A stretch of 64,000 nt of DNA from Helicoverpa zea (taxonomy: Eukaryota; Arthropoda; Insecta; Lepidoptera; Noctuidae). The DNA lies in assembly GCF_022581195.2 (NCBI RefSeq), contig NC_061465.1:5830501-5894500 (forward strand). Reading direction: 5' to 3'. Numbering within the stretch: position 1 is the stretch's first letter; every line of letters starts with the position of its first letter. The notes beneath the pieces are model-generated. The model saw only the letters and a program-made list of their open reading frames with translations. It made no database searches and was not told the origin of the DNA. This document shows positions 50,063 through 60,143 of this stretch, piece by piece. The position numbers were made by a program, and so were the translations under genes.

Positions 50063-51940
50063 ATTTGCTTATTTTTAATTTAAGTAATGTATGTTTCATA
50101 AAGCATGGTTAGATACACAGTACATTAAACATTGTTAGCAGATTAATAATGCCAAAATATGGGCCAAGATATTTTAATATTTCTACATAAAATAATTTTA
50201 AATCTGAACAAATCTAAAGAGTTGCAACATCTATTAAAATAAGCGCTCGCATAAAAGAAACAGGCTGCATTCAACGATAACAACGCTTATCGCAACTTTC
50301 TACTGTTTATTAACTTCGCTTTGCTATGAGACGTTCAAATTAAACAAGTTTATCTCTCTAGATATTTAACAATAAGCCTCTGAACGTATGAGTAGTAATG
50401 AAATAACTGCGTATTTAATTAACGTAGATGAGAAGAGATATTCTTATTAAGAAATAGTTGTGAACGTGATTCATAATTATAAATTAATTGCTGATAATTT
50501 GACAGTATGGACTTGGCAATGTCTGTCTTGAAATTTATTTAAGTGTTAGTATACTTGTTGTTGTTCTCCCAAAACTCGATGTCGTTCCGCAACTAAATTC
50601 CGAGCGCTAGGTACACGTATTTGTGTCCATACATAGAATTTGTTTACAATATTCGGTGACGGCAAAAAGCTTTGCGCATACTATACCATCCATTTGCAGT
50701 GCGTAAGTGGTTTGGATATTTAATATTAGACAGATAATACAAAACCTATTTACTTGTATGTCAAATAAGTACTATACTTATCTATTTTGTAAATCTTAAA
50801 AGCCTTCATAAACTATATCTAATCTTCATCAAAACTATAACAATAATGTACTGTTATCACACGCCTCATTACATACGGGCGCACATCTCACGTCGCGCGC
50901 AACAAATCGCGGCCAATCGTGACGTCAAAATCCACAATGATGTCCCGTAACAGCCATCGCAACGAGCTTCATATTTAATTATGGCCCCATAACTGACGTG
51001 ATTGCATTTCCTGCATCTGACGTACCAGTTTATTATTTTGCCAATTTGAAACTATATTAAATTCTTCGAGGTGAAACTGGGGCGTGACTCTAATATGATA
51101 TTAACATTCGTTTTTAGATTCCGCTAACCGTTTTCGGGTAACGGTTATTGTTTTAGTTTTAATTAATTCGGTTCGGTGTCACAAAAAAGGATTGTTTGTT
51201 GAATAGTTTTGTTGTTGTTTTGTTTGGTTTGAATTTGTGTTTGAGCTCTGAATTAAATTACAGTCATATCGCCTAAATATAAACTTTCACCAATTCATGA
51301 TATCAAACAAAAACTTGAGTTTTCTGTCATATAATAATTATTATTTTTTTAACTTTTTTCTTGCTTTTGAAACTAATTAAACATTATGCCTGTCAATTTC
51401 TCATCGTCATTTCGAACCACTTTATTGCAAAGCGCAATTTTAAAGTGTCATATAACTATCTCGATTGCCACCATTAGTCTGCTCTCGATACATTTTTATC
51501 ATGAAACACATTCCTCTCAAATACGTCTAATGAAAATTCCTCATGACACGCGCACTTCGGAATTGTCGTTCACTTATTAAACACTTTAACCACGTACGAG
51601 TTTTATCTTTATTCGCTCTATGAGTTATGTACTGTATGGGTTAGTTATCTATAATAATGGCACCTCTGTCGAGTGGAACAGAACGTCAAACTTTATTTTA
51701 CTTTACGCATACGTTTAGAGCGTATTGATAAGTTGTAGAGCTTAGACAATTATTTAGATGCAAGTTATAAATTAATAAAAATCATGATTCGCTTAAGGGA
51801 TACATTTTTTAAGGTTAAATACTGATGTAGTAGCACTCAATCAGTAGCAGTCAAACTGAGTTTTTCAGTCAGACGAAATGTCATGTCATGTCATGAGTTA
51901 TTGAAACAAAAAGAAACTACTAACCTTACCTACTTAGTGA
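50063..51940. other. No recognisable gene; CRE-rich patch
   Basis: No coding signal is seen. The GC-richer patch at about 50870-51030 has a TGACGTCA palindrome and two more TGACGT half-sites. Confidence 0.45.
50870..51030. promoter_or_regulatory. Candidate enhancer with three CRE-type sites
   Basis: TGACGTCA at 50920-50927 is a perfect CRE. TGACGTG at 50994-51000 and TGACGT at 51018-51023 are half-site matches in the same orientation. The patch is GC-richer than its surroundings. Function is inferred. Confidence 0.3.
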
Positions 51941-51973
51941 AGGATAGAATAGAATAGAATAGAATAGGATAGA
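51941..51973. repeat. (TAGAA)n microsatellite
   Basis: Repeated TAGAA units (atagaatagaatagaatag) with one variant unit, followed by tttatttgcc and short inverted CA/TG-rich words around 51992-52042. Confidence 0.85.
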
Positions 51974-52171
51974 AACATTTATTTGCCATAAACATGTGTA
52001 TACATACATACACACGCAGGTGCATGTGTGTATACACATGCAAGGATTTGTATGACATTCCGTCGCTAAGGAGTGACTTAAGTAATCATTAAATGTCTCT
52101 GAGTGGGGAGGTAAGTATATAATTTTAAATTAAAGAAATATTATTTCCATGAAAAAAATACCTTTTTATTT

Positions 52172-52370
52172 GGGCACATGCAATTTTGGTTCCCGGTTGT
52201 CATTGGTAGGCAGTTGTTGGTCACTTTACAGAATATCTTATCATGGTGTTCCAGGTAACTCGGTTGAGAAGGTCGGATTAGCAGTCGCCCTTTACAAAAC
52301 ATCGGTACTCAGCCGCGCACTGTGAGACCCTAGGCCTTTGATCGGCCTATAGTTAGAAAAAAGCTAACAT
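52172..52370. repeat. Interspersed repeat remnant
   Basis: Blocks such as ttcccggttgtcattggtag, gcagttgttggtcac, ggtaactcggttgagaaggt and tcggtactcagccgcgcac, in this order, match a common lepidopteran interspersed repeat that I know by sight. The middle appears deleted. Class is unresolved. Confidence 0.45.
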
Positions 52371-53216
52371 ATTAACCTATTCCAAGATCATAAAAAAACA
52401 TTAATACTTACCTTGGATACCATCTATACTCAACTTTCAGAAAGAAATCCGAAGCATTTAAACCTTATCTTATCCATACTCTAAGTTGAAGTGCTTTGAA
52501 ATTATGACGAAATTCGGTGGAGAACTCTCGACTTCTTCAGGTGCATCGATCGAGTGCTCCTGCTTCCCGCGAAACTTTGCCGATGACCGGATTCAAATAT
52601 TTTCTACTAAGAGCAGAATCCCCTTGAATCGTTCTTTGAACCAGCCATTAATGTACGCCAAGCTTTTGCAGATTTTTTGGTAAATACTCGCATGGCTCAA
52701 AGTAAGATTAATCGGGAACCTTTTGCTAGTGAATGCATACTTCTGTTTAATTAGGGAAATAAGATGCTTGTTTGGAAAATTATTGAAGTTTTTAGTCCAC
52801 TGCTCAGTGAAAGAGAGTAGTTGACATCATTTGAATGAGCGTAAGACCTAGCTGTTCATTGCTAATTATTTTCAATTGTGATGTATTAGTGGACATCCTA
52901 TATAAAGTTGTGTTTGAAAGGTACGTAAATTGATACTCAAATTAAAAGTATTATTTATTTAGGGCATATACGATAGTAATAAGTTAAAAGGCTTACTTGT
53001 AAACTCTAAATATCATTTGAAGAAACAGAAAGGATCTAAAAGAAACACCCATCTTTGAAACCATTGAAAAGTTACTCATCAAATATACATATATAATCAC
53101 AAACAATAACTGTGAAACAAACTAAAAACAAAGTGTTCCAAGCTGTAATTTGGTGAAACTCGGCACTGAACACGCAATTAAGTGTTTCAAATAATTACAG
53201 GGAACAATTATCAAAG
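52371..53216. other. No recognisable gene
   Basis: AT-rich DNA up to the edge of the palindrome. The word tattagtggacatcct (about 52883) also occurs near 39852, but no larger shared element is visible. Confidence 0.45.
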
Positions 53217-53439
53217 TGGCACCGTTTGTGACTACGTCAGCTGTTGCCTTTGCCAAGCGAGTGTCATTTCTTTTATTAAACGGTTTTATTTAGCTTACCC
53301 CGTTTGTTTTATTTATTATTTATTCATTCTTGGGTCAAATTTAGTAATTCAAATTTCACCCTCTTCCTGTCAACCGATTAATCTGAAATTTTGTATACAC
53401 CTTTAATTCCGATGACAATACAATATAGTAATATCAATA

Positions 53440-53890
53440 ACATTGTAAATCCAATATGGCCGCCGGCACAAAATGGCGGATAACGTAGATTTTATCAATC
53501 CCATCAATATGGGTATCAAATGAAAGGGCTCAACAAGCAGAATACAATATACTATAAAAAATTGAAATCCAAGATGGCGGCCGCTACAAAATGGCGGATA
53601 ACGTAGGTTTTATCAATCCCATCAATATGGGTATCAAATGAAAGTTCTCAACCAGTAGAATACAATGTACTATATAAAATTAAAATCCAAGATGGCGGCC
53701 TCTACAAAATGGCGGATAACTTAGGTTTTATAAATCCCATCAACATGGGTATCAAATGAAAGGACTCAACAAGTAGAATACAATTTACTATAAAAAATGA
53801 AATCCAAGATGGCGGCCGCTACAAAATGGCGGATAACAATTTTTTATCAATCCCACCAATACGGGTATCAAATGAAAGGGCTTCACAAGT
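53440..53890 (+). repeat. 118-bp satellite array, left arm (4 units)
   Basis: tggcggataac recurs at 53474, 53592, 53710 and 53827, giving a period of 117-118 bp. Each unit has atccaagatggcggccgc and acaaaatggcggataac, then atcccatcaatatgggtatc and aaatgaaag. Confidence 0.9.
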
Positions 53891-55069
53891 AGAAAACTGT
53901 CAGTAACTCCAGCGGGGCCCAACAGGGCCAAGGCCTGCCTGGGCTGCGAGATTGTTCGAAAGAGTTACCGCGGCCCTGGTACATAAAAGGCCTACGACGG
54001 AACAAAACGGTTTCTAGTCAAGAGTCTGACACTCCCTCACCGCTGCTGACCCACAGCAGGAGAGGTCATGTGATGATTTTTGGGGTTGTTAAAAAAAAAA
54101 GTATCTGGAAGGGCTATGTATTGAGGAATTAGATTGTAATAAATTGTCAGGTAAGAAACCGTGTAATAATGATACACTAAATGAATTAGATAGAATGAGG
54201 AATATTCGGTACGCATTTTCATTAAATACAAAAAACTAGAAAATAAAAAATCGGTAAAAAAACTTTTAAGTTAAACGGTTTTATCTTATGTGCACTGAAA
54301 ACTAGAAAATAAAAAAATAGTTACTTACCTGTCAACCTACGTAGGTGGTCCCGGTCATATTAAACTAAAATAAAAACGTGGGGCCCCTGTGAAATCCTAC
54401 CTATGGCAAAGCATATCTTTATACTTTGGTAGATCATGAGCTCGGCGTTCGCTGGTGAAGCCGCTACTGCTGATTATTGATTGTCAAAATCTCCAGTTAC
54501 GATTATAGTAAGTCGATGCAATCCACACCTATTATACCTCTAGAAGAAAGTACTACAGCAATAGTTAATGGGCCCCACGTTTTTATTTTAGTTTAATATG
54601 ACCGGGACCACCTACGTAGGTTGACAGGTAAGTAACTATTTTTTTATTTTCTAGTTTTCAGTGCACATAAGATAAAACCGTTTAACTTAAAAGTTTTTTT
54701 ACCGATTTTTTATTTTCTAGTTTTTAGTATTTAATGAAAATGCGTACCGAATATTCCTCATTCTATCTTATTCATTTAGTGTATCATTATTACACGGTCT
54801 CTTACCTGACAATTTATTACAATCTAATTCCACAATACATAGCCCTTCCAGATACTTTTTTTTTAACAACCCCAAAAATCATCACATGACCTCTCCTGCT
54901 GTGGGTCAGCAGCGGTGAGGGAGTGTCAGACTCTTGACTAGAAACCGTTTTGTTCCGTCGTAGGCCTTTTATGTACCAGGGCCGCGGTAACTCTTTCGAA
55001 CAATCTCGCAGCCCAGGCAGGCCTTGGCCCTGTTGGGCCCCGCTGGAGTTACTGACAGTTTTCTACTTG

Positions 55070-55960
55070 TGAAGCCCTTTCATTTGATACCCGTATTGGT
55101 GGGATTGATAAAAAATTGTTATCAGCCATTTGGTAGCGGCGGCCATCTTAGATTTCAATTTTGCATAGTAAATTGTATTCTACTTGTTGAGACCTTTCAT
55201 TTGATACCCATGTTGATGGGATTGATAAAACCTACGTTATCCGCCATTTTATAGCGGCCGCCATCTTGGATTTAATTTTTTATAGTATATTGTATTCTGT
55301 TTGTTGAGCCCTTTCATTTGATACCCATATTGATGGGATTGATAAAACCTACGTTATCCGCCATCTTAGATTTCAATTTTGCATAGTAAATCGTATTCTA
55401 CTTGTTGAGACCTTTCATTTGATACCCATGTTGATGGGATTTATAAAACTTAAGTTATCCGCCATTTTGTAGAGGCCGCCATCTTGGATTTTAATTTTAT
55501 ATAGTACATTGTATTCTACTGGTTGAGAACTTTCATTTGATACCCATATTGATGGGATTGATAAAACCTACGTTATCCGCCATTTTGTAGCGGCCGCCAT
55601 CTTGGATTTCATTTTTTATAGTAAATTGTATTCTACTTGTTGAGTCCTTTCATTTGATACCCATGTTGATGGGATTTATAAAACCTAAGTTATCCGCCAT
55701 TTTGTAGAGGCCGCCATCTTGGATTTTAATTTTATATAGTACATTGTATTCTACTGGTTGAGAACTTTCATTTGATACCCATATTAATGGGATTGATAAA
55801 ACCTACGTTATCCGCCATTTTGTAGCGGCCGCCATCTTGGATTTCAATTTTTTATAGTATATTGTATTCTGCTTGTTGAGCCCTTTCATTTGATACCCAT
55901 ATTGATGGGATTGATAAAATCTACGTTATCCGCCATTTTGTGCCGGCGGCCATATTGGAT
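55070..55960 (-). repeat. 118-bp satellite array, right arm (about 8 units)
   Basis: gttatccgccat-type words recur at about 55119, 55239, 55354, 55456, 55573, 55690, 55808 and 55925, in inverted orientation to the left arm. The unit near 55354 is shortened. Units alternate between 'agcggccgccat' and 'agaggccgccat' variants, which suggests higher-order amplification of dimers. Confidence 0.9.
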
Positions 55961-56131
55961 TTAGAATGTTATTGATATTACTATATTGTATTGTCATCGG
56001 AATTAAAGGTGTATACAAAATTTCAGATTAATCGGTTGACAGGAAGAGGGTGAAATTTGAATTACTAAAGTTGACCCAAGAATGAATAAATAATAAATAA
56101 AACAAACGGGGTAAGCTAAATAAAACCGTTT

Positions 56132-56320
56132 AAAAAAAAAAAACATCTTTTCGCTCCTCTGTCCGTCCGTCCGTCTGTCACCAGGCTGTATCTCATGAAT
56201 ATTCATAGTTAGAGAGTTGAAATTTTCACCGATGATGTATTTATGATGCCGCTATAACAAAAAATACTGCAAATTAGAATAAAATAAATATGTTTTGGGG
56301 GGCTCCCATACAACAAACGT
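56132..56320 (-). repeat. Repeat module B, inverted copy
   Basis: Reverse complement of 41078-41265, apparently identical. It forms the right edge of the palindromic element and borders the coding transposon. Confidence 0.85.
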
Positions 56321-56418
56321 GATTTTTTTTGCTGATTTGTGCTCGATATCGATAACGCCAGCAGGTAGACGCTTGCAATATTCACAGAATATGAAATGTA
56401 TTAAAATTATATCATTTT

Positions 56419-56722
56419 TAACCTCGTTTCATTTTTACACTGAGTTTCCCAAATAAATGAACTCTAATAGCTACTTCTTCTTAATTTGATACTCATATGT
56501 GCGCGCCATTTAGTTTTTTTGCATTTAGTAATTTCCTCGATGAAGTGGGATGAAATTATTATTTTTTATGGTTTTGAGGTCGATTTTAAACCTCATTACA
56601 TTTCTAAACTGAGTTTTTGCATAAATAAATTTTAAAAGGTACATCTTTTTAATTTGCCATGTGTGAAATGCGTGCCATTTTCTTTTTTTGAGTTTAGAAA
56701 TTTTCGATGAGGTGGGATGAAA
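56419..56722. repeat. Diverged direct duplication, about 168-bp period
   Basis: Copy 1 (56419-56555) and copy 2 (56588-56722) align along their length: aacctcgtttcatttttaca versus aacctcattacatttctaaa, then actgagttt, then gcgccatt versus gtgccatt, ending gtgggatgaaa. They lie 3' of the transposase gene and may be subterminal repeats where a transposase binds. Confidence 0.75.
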
Positions 56723-56731
56723 AGTTACGTG

Positions 56732-56747
56732 TTGCACTCGAGTGCAA
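56732..56747. repeat. 16-bp perfect palindrome TTGCACTCGAGTGCAA
   Basis: A perfect inverted repeat just downstream of the 168-bp duplication. A further imperfect inverted pair (aggattctaa and ttagaatcct) flanks an acactcgctgcgctcgtgt core at about 56790-56845. This is possibly the 3' subterminal region of the transposon. Confidence 0.8.
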
Positions 56748-56957
56748 AGATTTTTCACCTTGTGCTCTTTTGATTCTCTCGCTATCACTCAGGATTCTAA
56801 TTATTGAAACACTCGCTGCGCTCGTGTTTTAATTTTAGAATCCTTCGCTTGCTCGGTCGTCAAAATTGAGCCCGCGGTTATAAAGCAACTTTGCACTCTT
56901 GTATAACCAATAACTATTATTTAATTAGTTATAAGTAATCGAAATCCGTGATCCGTG

Positions 56958-59162
56958 TTATTTATCAATTTTTTTAAAATATATTAGGCCGTGCGCAATG
57001 ACTTTTTGTGCACTTTTTGTGACTCTGCTATTTAAGTCATTGTAGCACTGCCATATGTTGTCCCGTCTACAATGAGCCTTGTAGTGGCCCATTTCGCCAA
57101 ATACGGGTGGAACAAATTCTATTAATGCACTTAAATAATACTGAAACCCATTAAGTATGATTTCATCCGGAGTATCACTCAATTTAAAAATGTCCTCCGA
57201 TGGCTCAATAATAATAATATCCCGCGGTACAATATGGAATGCTTTCATCCCTTTGCATCGGGAACGACGGCATGCTGTCATATCAACATTGTCGATTAAT
57301 GAGCTTGCGGCTTCTTGCAAACAAGTAATGGGTGTGTTCGCTACTCGTAAAGCTGAGACTTTTCTACTAACCTTATTCGTCGGGCAAACTAAATTAGTAC
57401 ATGATTGTGTTTCAACTGCACTATGAAAATCGAAATCAACCAAAATTCGATCGAAAATGAATGAAACATTGCACTGGCAATCAATCTCGACAGCAGTTCC
57501 TTTTTGGTCCGATTTAAAATAAGTTTGTGCAATTTTTGTTCTGATCTTATAAGCATCAGCACTTTTTTTTAAACACATAGCTTTAATAAGCTGGCAAATT
57601 AAGTTATCATTGCTCTGTATATTGTCACGTATAATGGGATTGAGCTCATCTATGTATGCTACGGCTAATATTTGTGCAACCGAATCTAAGGCACAAGTGT
57701 TTTTAATAATTGTGAACTTATTACCAGTGCTTAGTCTGCTACCGTTTGACAGTAACATAACAGATTTTAAGGATGGAGTTGGTTTTTTTTTGTTCTTCGG
57801 TGCACCTTTTCCTCTCCAGTTCTCTATATTACTAGGAGTATCAGAAAACACCGAATCATTTGTGAATTCCGCAGGTGTCAATTTATTTAAATCTTTTGTA
57901 CGTGAATATTTCCTTACCGATTTTATAGTTGTATTGTCATTGGGTATATATAAATTACTATTAGCAATTTTTAGCTCGCCCGTGAGATATTGTAAATGCT
58001 TTGAAATAAATTCGTCTACACGTAATCTATGAGACTTGGTGGAAATTTGAAACAAAAGCTTTTTTATATTTTTGAAGTAAGATTCAACGTTTGAGGACGT
58101 TGATTTAATAACATCAGAATTGTACAAATTTCTCATTACATTTGACCACAGTGGAAACTGCCCCATCAAACGCGAGAGTAGCACTAAGAATCCAGGAAAA
58201 AAATATAAATTGTCATGGTTGCCTATATCTTCGTTATGACTAATAATTAATTTTTCGGATTCGATTTTATTATAAAACCAGCGGGGACACCTATCGCCTT
58301 TATATATTGCATCGTTCTTCATTTCAGTCTGATCTGTTTTTATATTATGTTGAAATATAGAGTTACTGGAGTCGTCAGTTTTAGCATTTAATTTTTCATT
58401 GTCTTGAATAGTTATTTCGGAGTCCTTTGCGCGGAACTGGCTGAGTTCTTTTAAGCGGTTTTTAGCAATTTCGCATCTTGTAGGATTTCCCCTTTTATCC
58501 ACACCATCATATTCATTTAAAGAAACAGTTATTAAGTCTGACAAAATTTCTTTTGCCTTGACATAGCTATCGCAATCTTTTAATTCTAATAAACATTTTA
58601 TATAAAAAAATTTTACCCTGGTGTCGGTATGTTTAAAACAAGATAAATTAAACAAAATTTTGACAAAGTGGCTGGTGTCAATGCGTATGAAACATGAATC
58701 ACTCGTTACAGATTGCTCTAACCTCATGTACGAGTCTTCGACGTATTGAGCGGTAGATGTGAAGTTTGTAAAAGCTCTGACACAGGCACCAATCAATGCT
58801 GACGAGTCATCTAAATTAATTTCATTTGGAGCTGGGTTGTGTTTGCTCCACGCTTGTAGCCATTGACAAATTGTGTCCATCGTTTGCGACTCTGATATCA
58901 TTTGTGAAACTGGTACAGAACTGCTATCTTTTTGTTTCATCATTAAAACGTACAAAAATAAATGTTTCGTTACAATCATATTGTCTTTTGGTCCAAACTT
59001 TTTAAAAATACTGCCTGTAGCGTCCACACTTAATTCCAGCCTATTATTTCTCACATACTTATGGCAAAAAGTTTCTTGGAGGGGGGTCCAATAATAAGTA
59101 TAAAATGGATATAGTGAAATATGCCTAATGGTTTCTTTATAAGGGCTGACGGTAGTCATCAT
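56958..59162 (-). CDS. Transposase-like protein with C-terminal USP-like cysteine peptidase domain
   Basis: 734 aa from the first ATG. The frame is open 30 codons further upstream, to 59252. Residues 1-400 look like a DDE-type transposase core: LSVDATGS (Asp47), EINLDDSSALIGA (Asp118/119), CFIRIDTSHFVK (Cys157, His165) and NVESYFKNIKK (Glu360). A linker (about 400-480) is basic and polar. Residues about 480-734 carry KNTCALDSVAQIL (Cys490, Cys box), paired cysteines CTNLVC (588/593) and CRRSRC (631/636) as in a zinc finger, and GHYKAHCRRDNIWQCYND (His693, Asp709). That is the pattern of a USP/C19-type papain-fold peptidase. Expected roles are cutting and joining transposon DNA, plus deubiquitinase-like cleavage. 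The N-terminal part lies in another frame (59228-59983). Superfamily placement (MULE-like is my first guess) is not settled. No intron is seen. Confidence 0.75.
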   Translation of the reverse strand: MMTTVSPYKETIRHISLYPFYTYYWTPLQETFCHKYVRNNRLELSVDATGSIFKKFGPKDNMIVTKHLFLYVLMMKQKDSSSVPVSQMISESQTMDTICQWLQAWSKHNPAPNEINLDDSSALIGACVRAFTNFTSTAQYVEDSYMRLEQSVTSDSCFIRIDTSHFVKILFNLSCFKHTDTRVKFFYIKCLLELKDCDSYVKAKEILSDLITVSLNEYDGVDKRGNPTRCEIAKNRLKELSQFRAKDSEITIQDNEKLNAKTDDSSNSIFQHNIKTDQTEMKNDAIYKGDRCPRWFYNKIESEKLIISHNEDIGNHDNLYFFPGFLVLLSRLMGQFPLWSNVMRNLYNSDVIKSTSSNVESYFKNIKKLLFQISTKSHRLRVDEFISKHLQYLTGELKIANSNLYIPNDNTTIKSVRKYSRTKDLNKLTPAEFTNDSVFSDTPSNIENWRGKGAPKNKKKPTPSLKSVMLLSNGSRLSTGNKFTIIKNTCALDSVAQILAVAYIDELNPIIRDNIQSNDNLICQLIKAMCLKKSADAYKIRTKIAQTYFKSDQKGTAVEIDCQCNVSFIFDRILVDFDFHSAVETQSCTNLVCPTNKVSRKVSALRVANTPITCLQEAASSLIDNVDMTACRRSRCKGMKAFHIVPRDIIIIEPSEDIFKLSDTPDEIILNGFQYYLSALIEFVPPVFGEMGHYKAHCRRDNIWQCYNDLNSRVTKSAQKVIAHGLIYFKKIDK

Positions 59163-59227
59163 CCATAATGAAATGATGGGATTTTTATCGTAACTGGAAC
59201 TTTGTTTATCTTCATATTTAATTTGCC

Positions 59228-59983
59228 TTAAGGCACCAACAGTTGGCAGATGTCAGAGGTCATGGTTTGATTGGCCAGAATGTTACGATATTTGATGGCG
59301 GATTGATGTTTAAGATGTTCTGCTATTTTTACACGTTTAATTGGTGATATCTTGATTTTTTTAATGGGGTGATGTATGAAAGAAGTTCTAAAATTGAAAA
59401 TTGTACAAACACATTTAGCAATCTTGTCAACAGGCCAAGTAATGTCCACTTTAATGGTAGCTTCACATTGTTTGCAGAAACCTTTGCAAGTTATTTTTAC
59501 GTCACGCATGATGGAATAGTTTTTAAATATCCAGCAGCAAGGCTTCTTGATGGTTTTCCAAATTCCCTCTCGTAGTAAAGGGGCCCACATATGCTTCGGC
59601 AAGCGATATTTCTTTTTTATAACTGACCTTGAGTTTTGTGTGACTTTTAAATGTTTTGTCAGGGGCTGCATTTCTTCCCACTGGTACAAATCTATCATGA
59701 ATTCAAAATTAATAGATTGACCACTTAAATCTTTGGGAGATTTTGGTATTTTGGGAGCATCAGTTTTATCAACATCCACATCAAAAAAATATTTATAATT
59801 TTTCTTAACTGAAAGATAAAGGGCTTTTTCCGAAACAGGGCACTTGAGTGACTTTTGAATATCATTATATATTGGCGCAGTTGAAGGAGGAAGTTCCTCT
59901 TCACTCGGAAAAAATCGACGATATTTTAAAAAGGCTTCTTTTTGTTGGTCCAGAGTATTAATAAACTTACGTCCACCCGGCAT
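59228..59983 (-). CDS. N-terminal portion of the transposase (cysteine-rich, probable DNA-binding)
   Basis: 251 aa starting at ATG (M-P-G-G-R-K-F). The N-terminal 100 residues have no motif that I recognise. Residues 124-200 contain R-L-P-K-H-M-W, C149-C150-W, C166, C170, C173 (CKGFCKQC) and C191/C193, an arrangement similar in style to FLYWCH/WRKY-GCM1-type zinc fingers. A basic stretch (KKIKISPIKRVKIAEHLKH, about 208-226) follows. The frame ends TAA at 59228 and overlaps the downstream frame by 25 nt in a -1 phase. The downstream frame upstream of its ATG reads H-L-P-T-V-G-A-L-R-Q-I-K-Y-E-D-K, which reads as a natural continuation. The two are best viewed as one gene of about 1,000 codons broken by a one-base deletion. 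An overlapping two-ORF gene is the alternative. Confidence 0.65.
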   Translation of the reverse strand: MPGGRKFINTLDQQKEAFLKYRRFFPSEEELPPSTAPIYNDIQKSLKCPVSEKALYLSVKKNYKYFFDVDVDKTDAPKIPKSPKDLSGQSINFEFMIDLYQWEEMQPLTKHLKVTQNSRSVIKKKYRLPKHMWAPLLREGIWKTIKKPCCWIFKNYSIMRDVKITCKGFCKQCEATIKVDITWPVDKIAKCVCTIFNFRTSFIHHPIKKIKISPIKRVKIAEHLKHQSAIKYRNILANQTMTSDICQLLVP

Positions 59984-60143
59984 TATTGCAATAACGACAA
60001 CTCATACAATATTAAATAAAAATTCACAATATTGAATTACAGAATCAATGACAGAATCTTGAAGAAAAATAATTACATTTTCTTTCTTTAAAGACAGGAG
60101 TTTAAGGACATAGGGCAAATTTGTATAGTGATGGCCAAAGTCG

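Larger units (their letters stand above)
53217..56320. mobile_element. Large palindromic element carrying a 118-bp satellite
   Basis: The left arm (53277-54386) and right arm (54570-56132) are reverse complements around a 183-bp loop. Each arm contains tandem units of about 118 bp with ATGGCGG/CCGCCAT motifs: four in the left arm and about eight in the right, so the arms differ by roughly 450 bp. Closer to the centre the arms share a unique block (ggcccaacagggccaaggcc, and ccgcggccct). The left edge carries module A (53234-53282) and the right edge module B (56132-56320). It has no coding capacity; the short ORFs are by-products of repeat symmetry. Confidence 0.85.

Noticed and set aside
54037..55254. 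Mirror-image ORFs on both strands
   Set aside because: They fall in the two arms of the palindrome and come from symmetry.
53440..55960. CRISPR-like spacing of repeats
   Set aside because: Units are contiguous 118-bp satellite repeats in a eukaryotic genome, with no unique spacers.
59228..59252. Programmed -1 frameshift site
   Set aside because: No X-XXY-YYZ slippery heptamer is seen in the overlap; a one-base deletion is simpler, though not excluded by data here.
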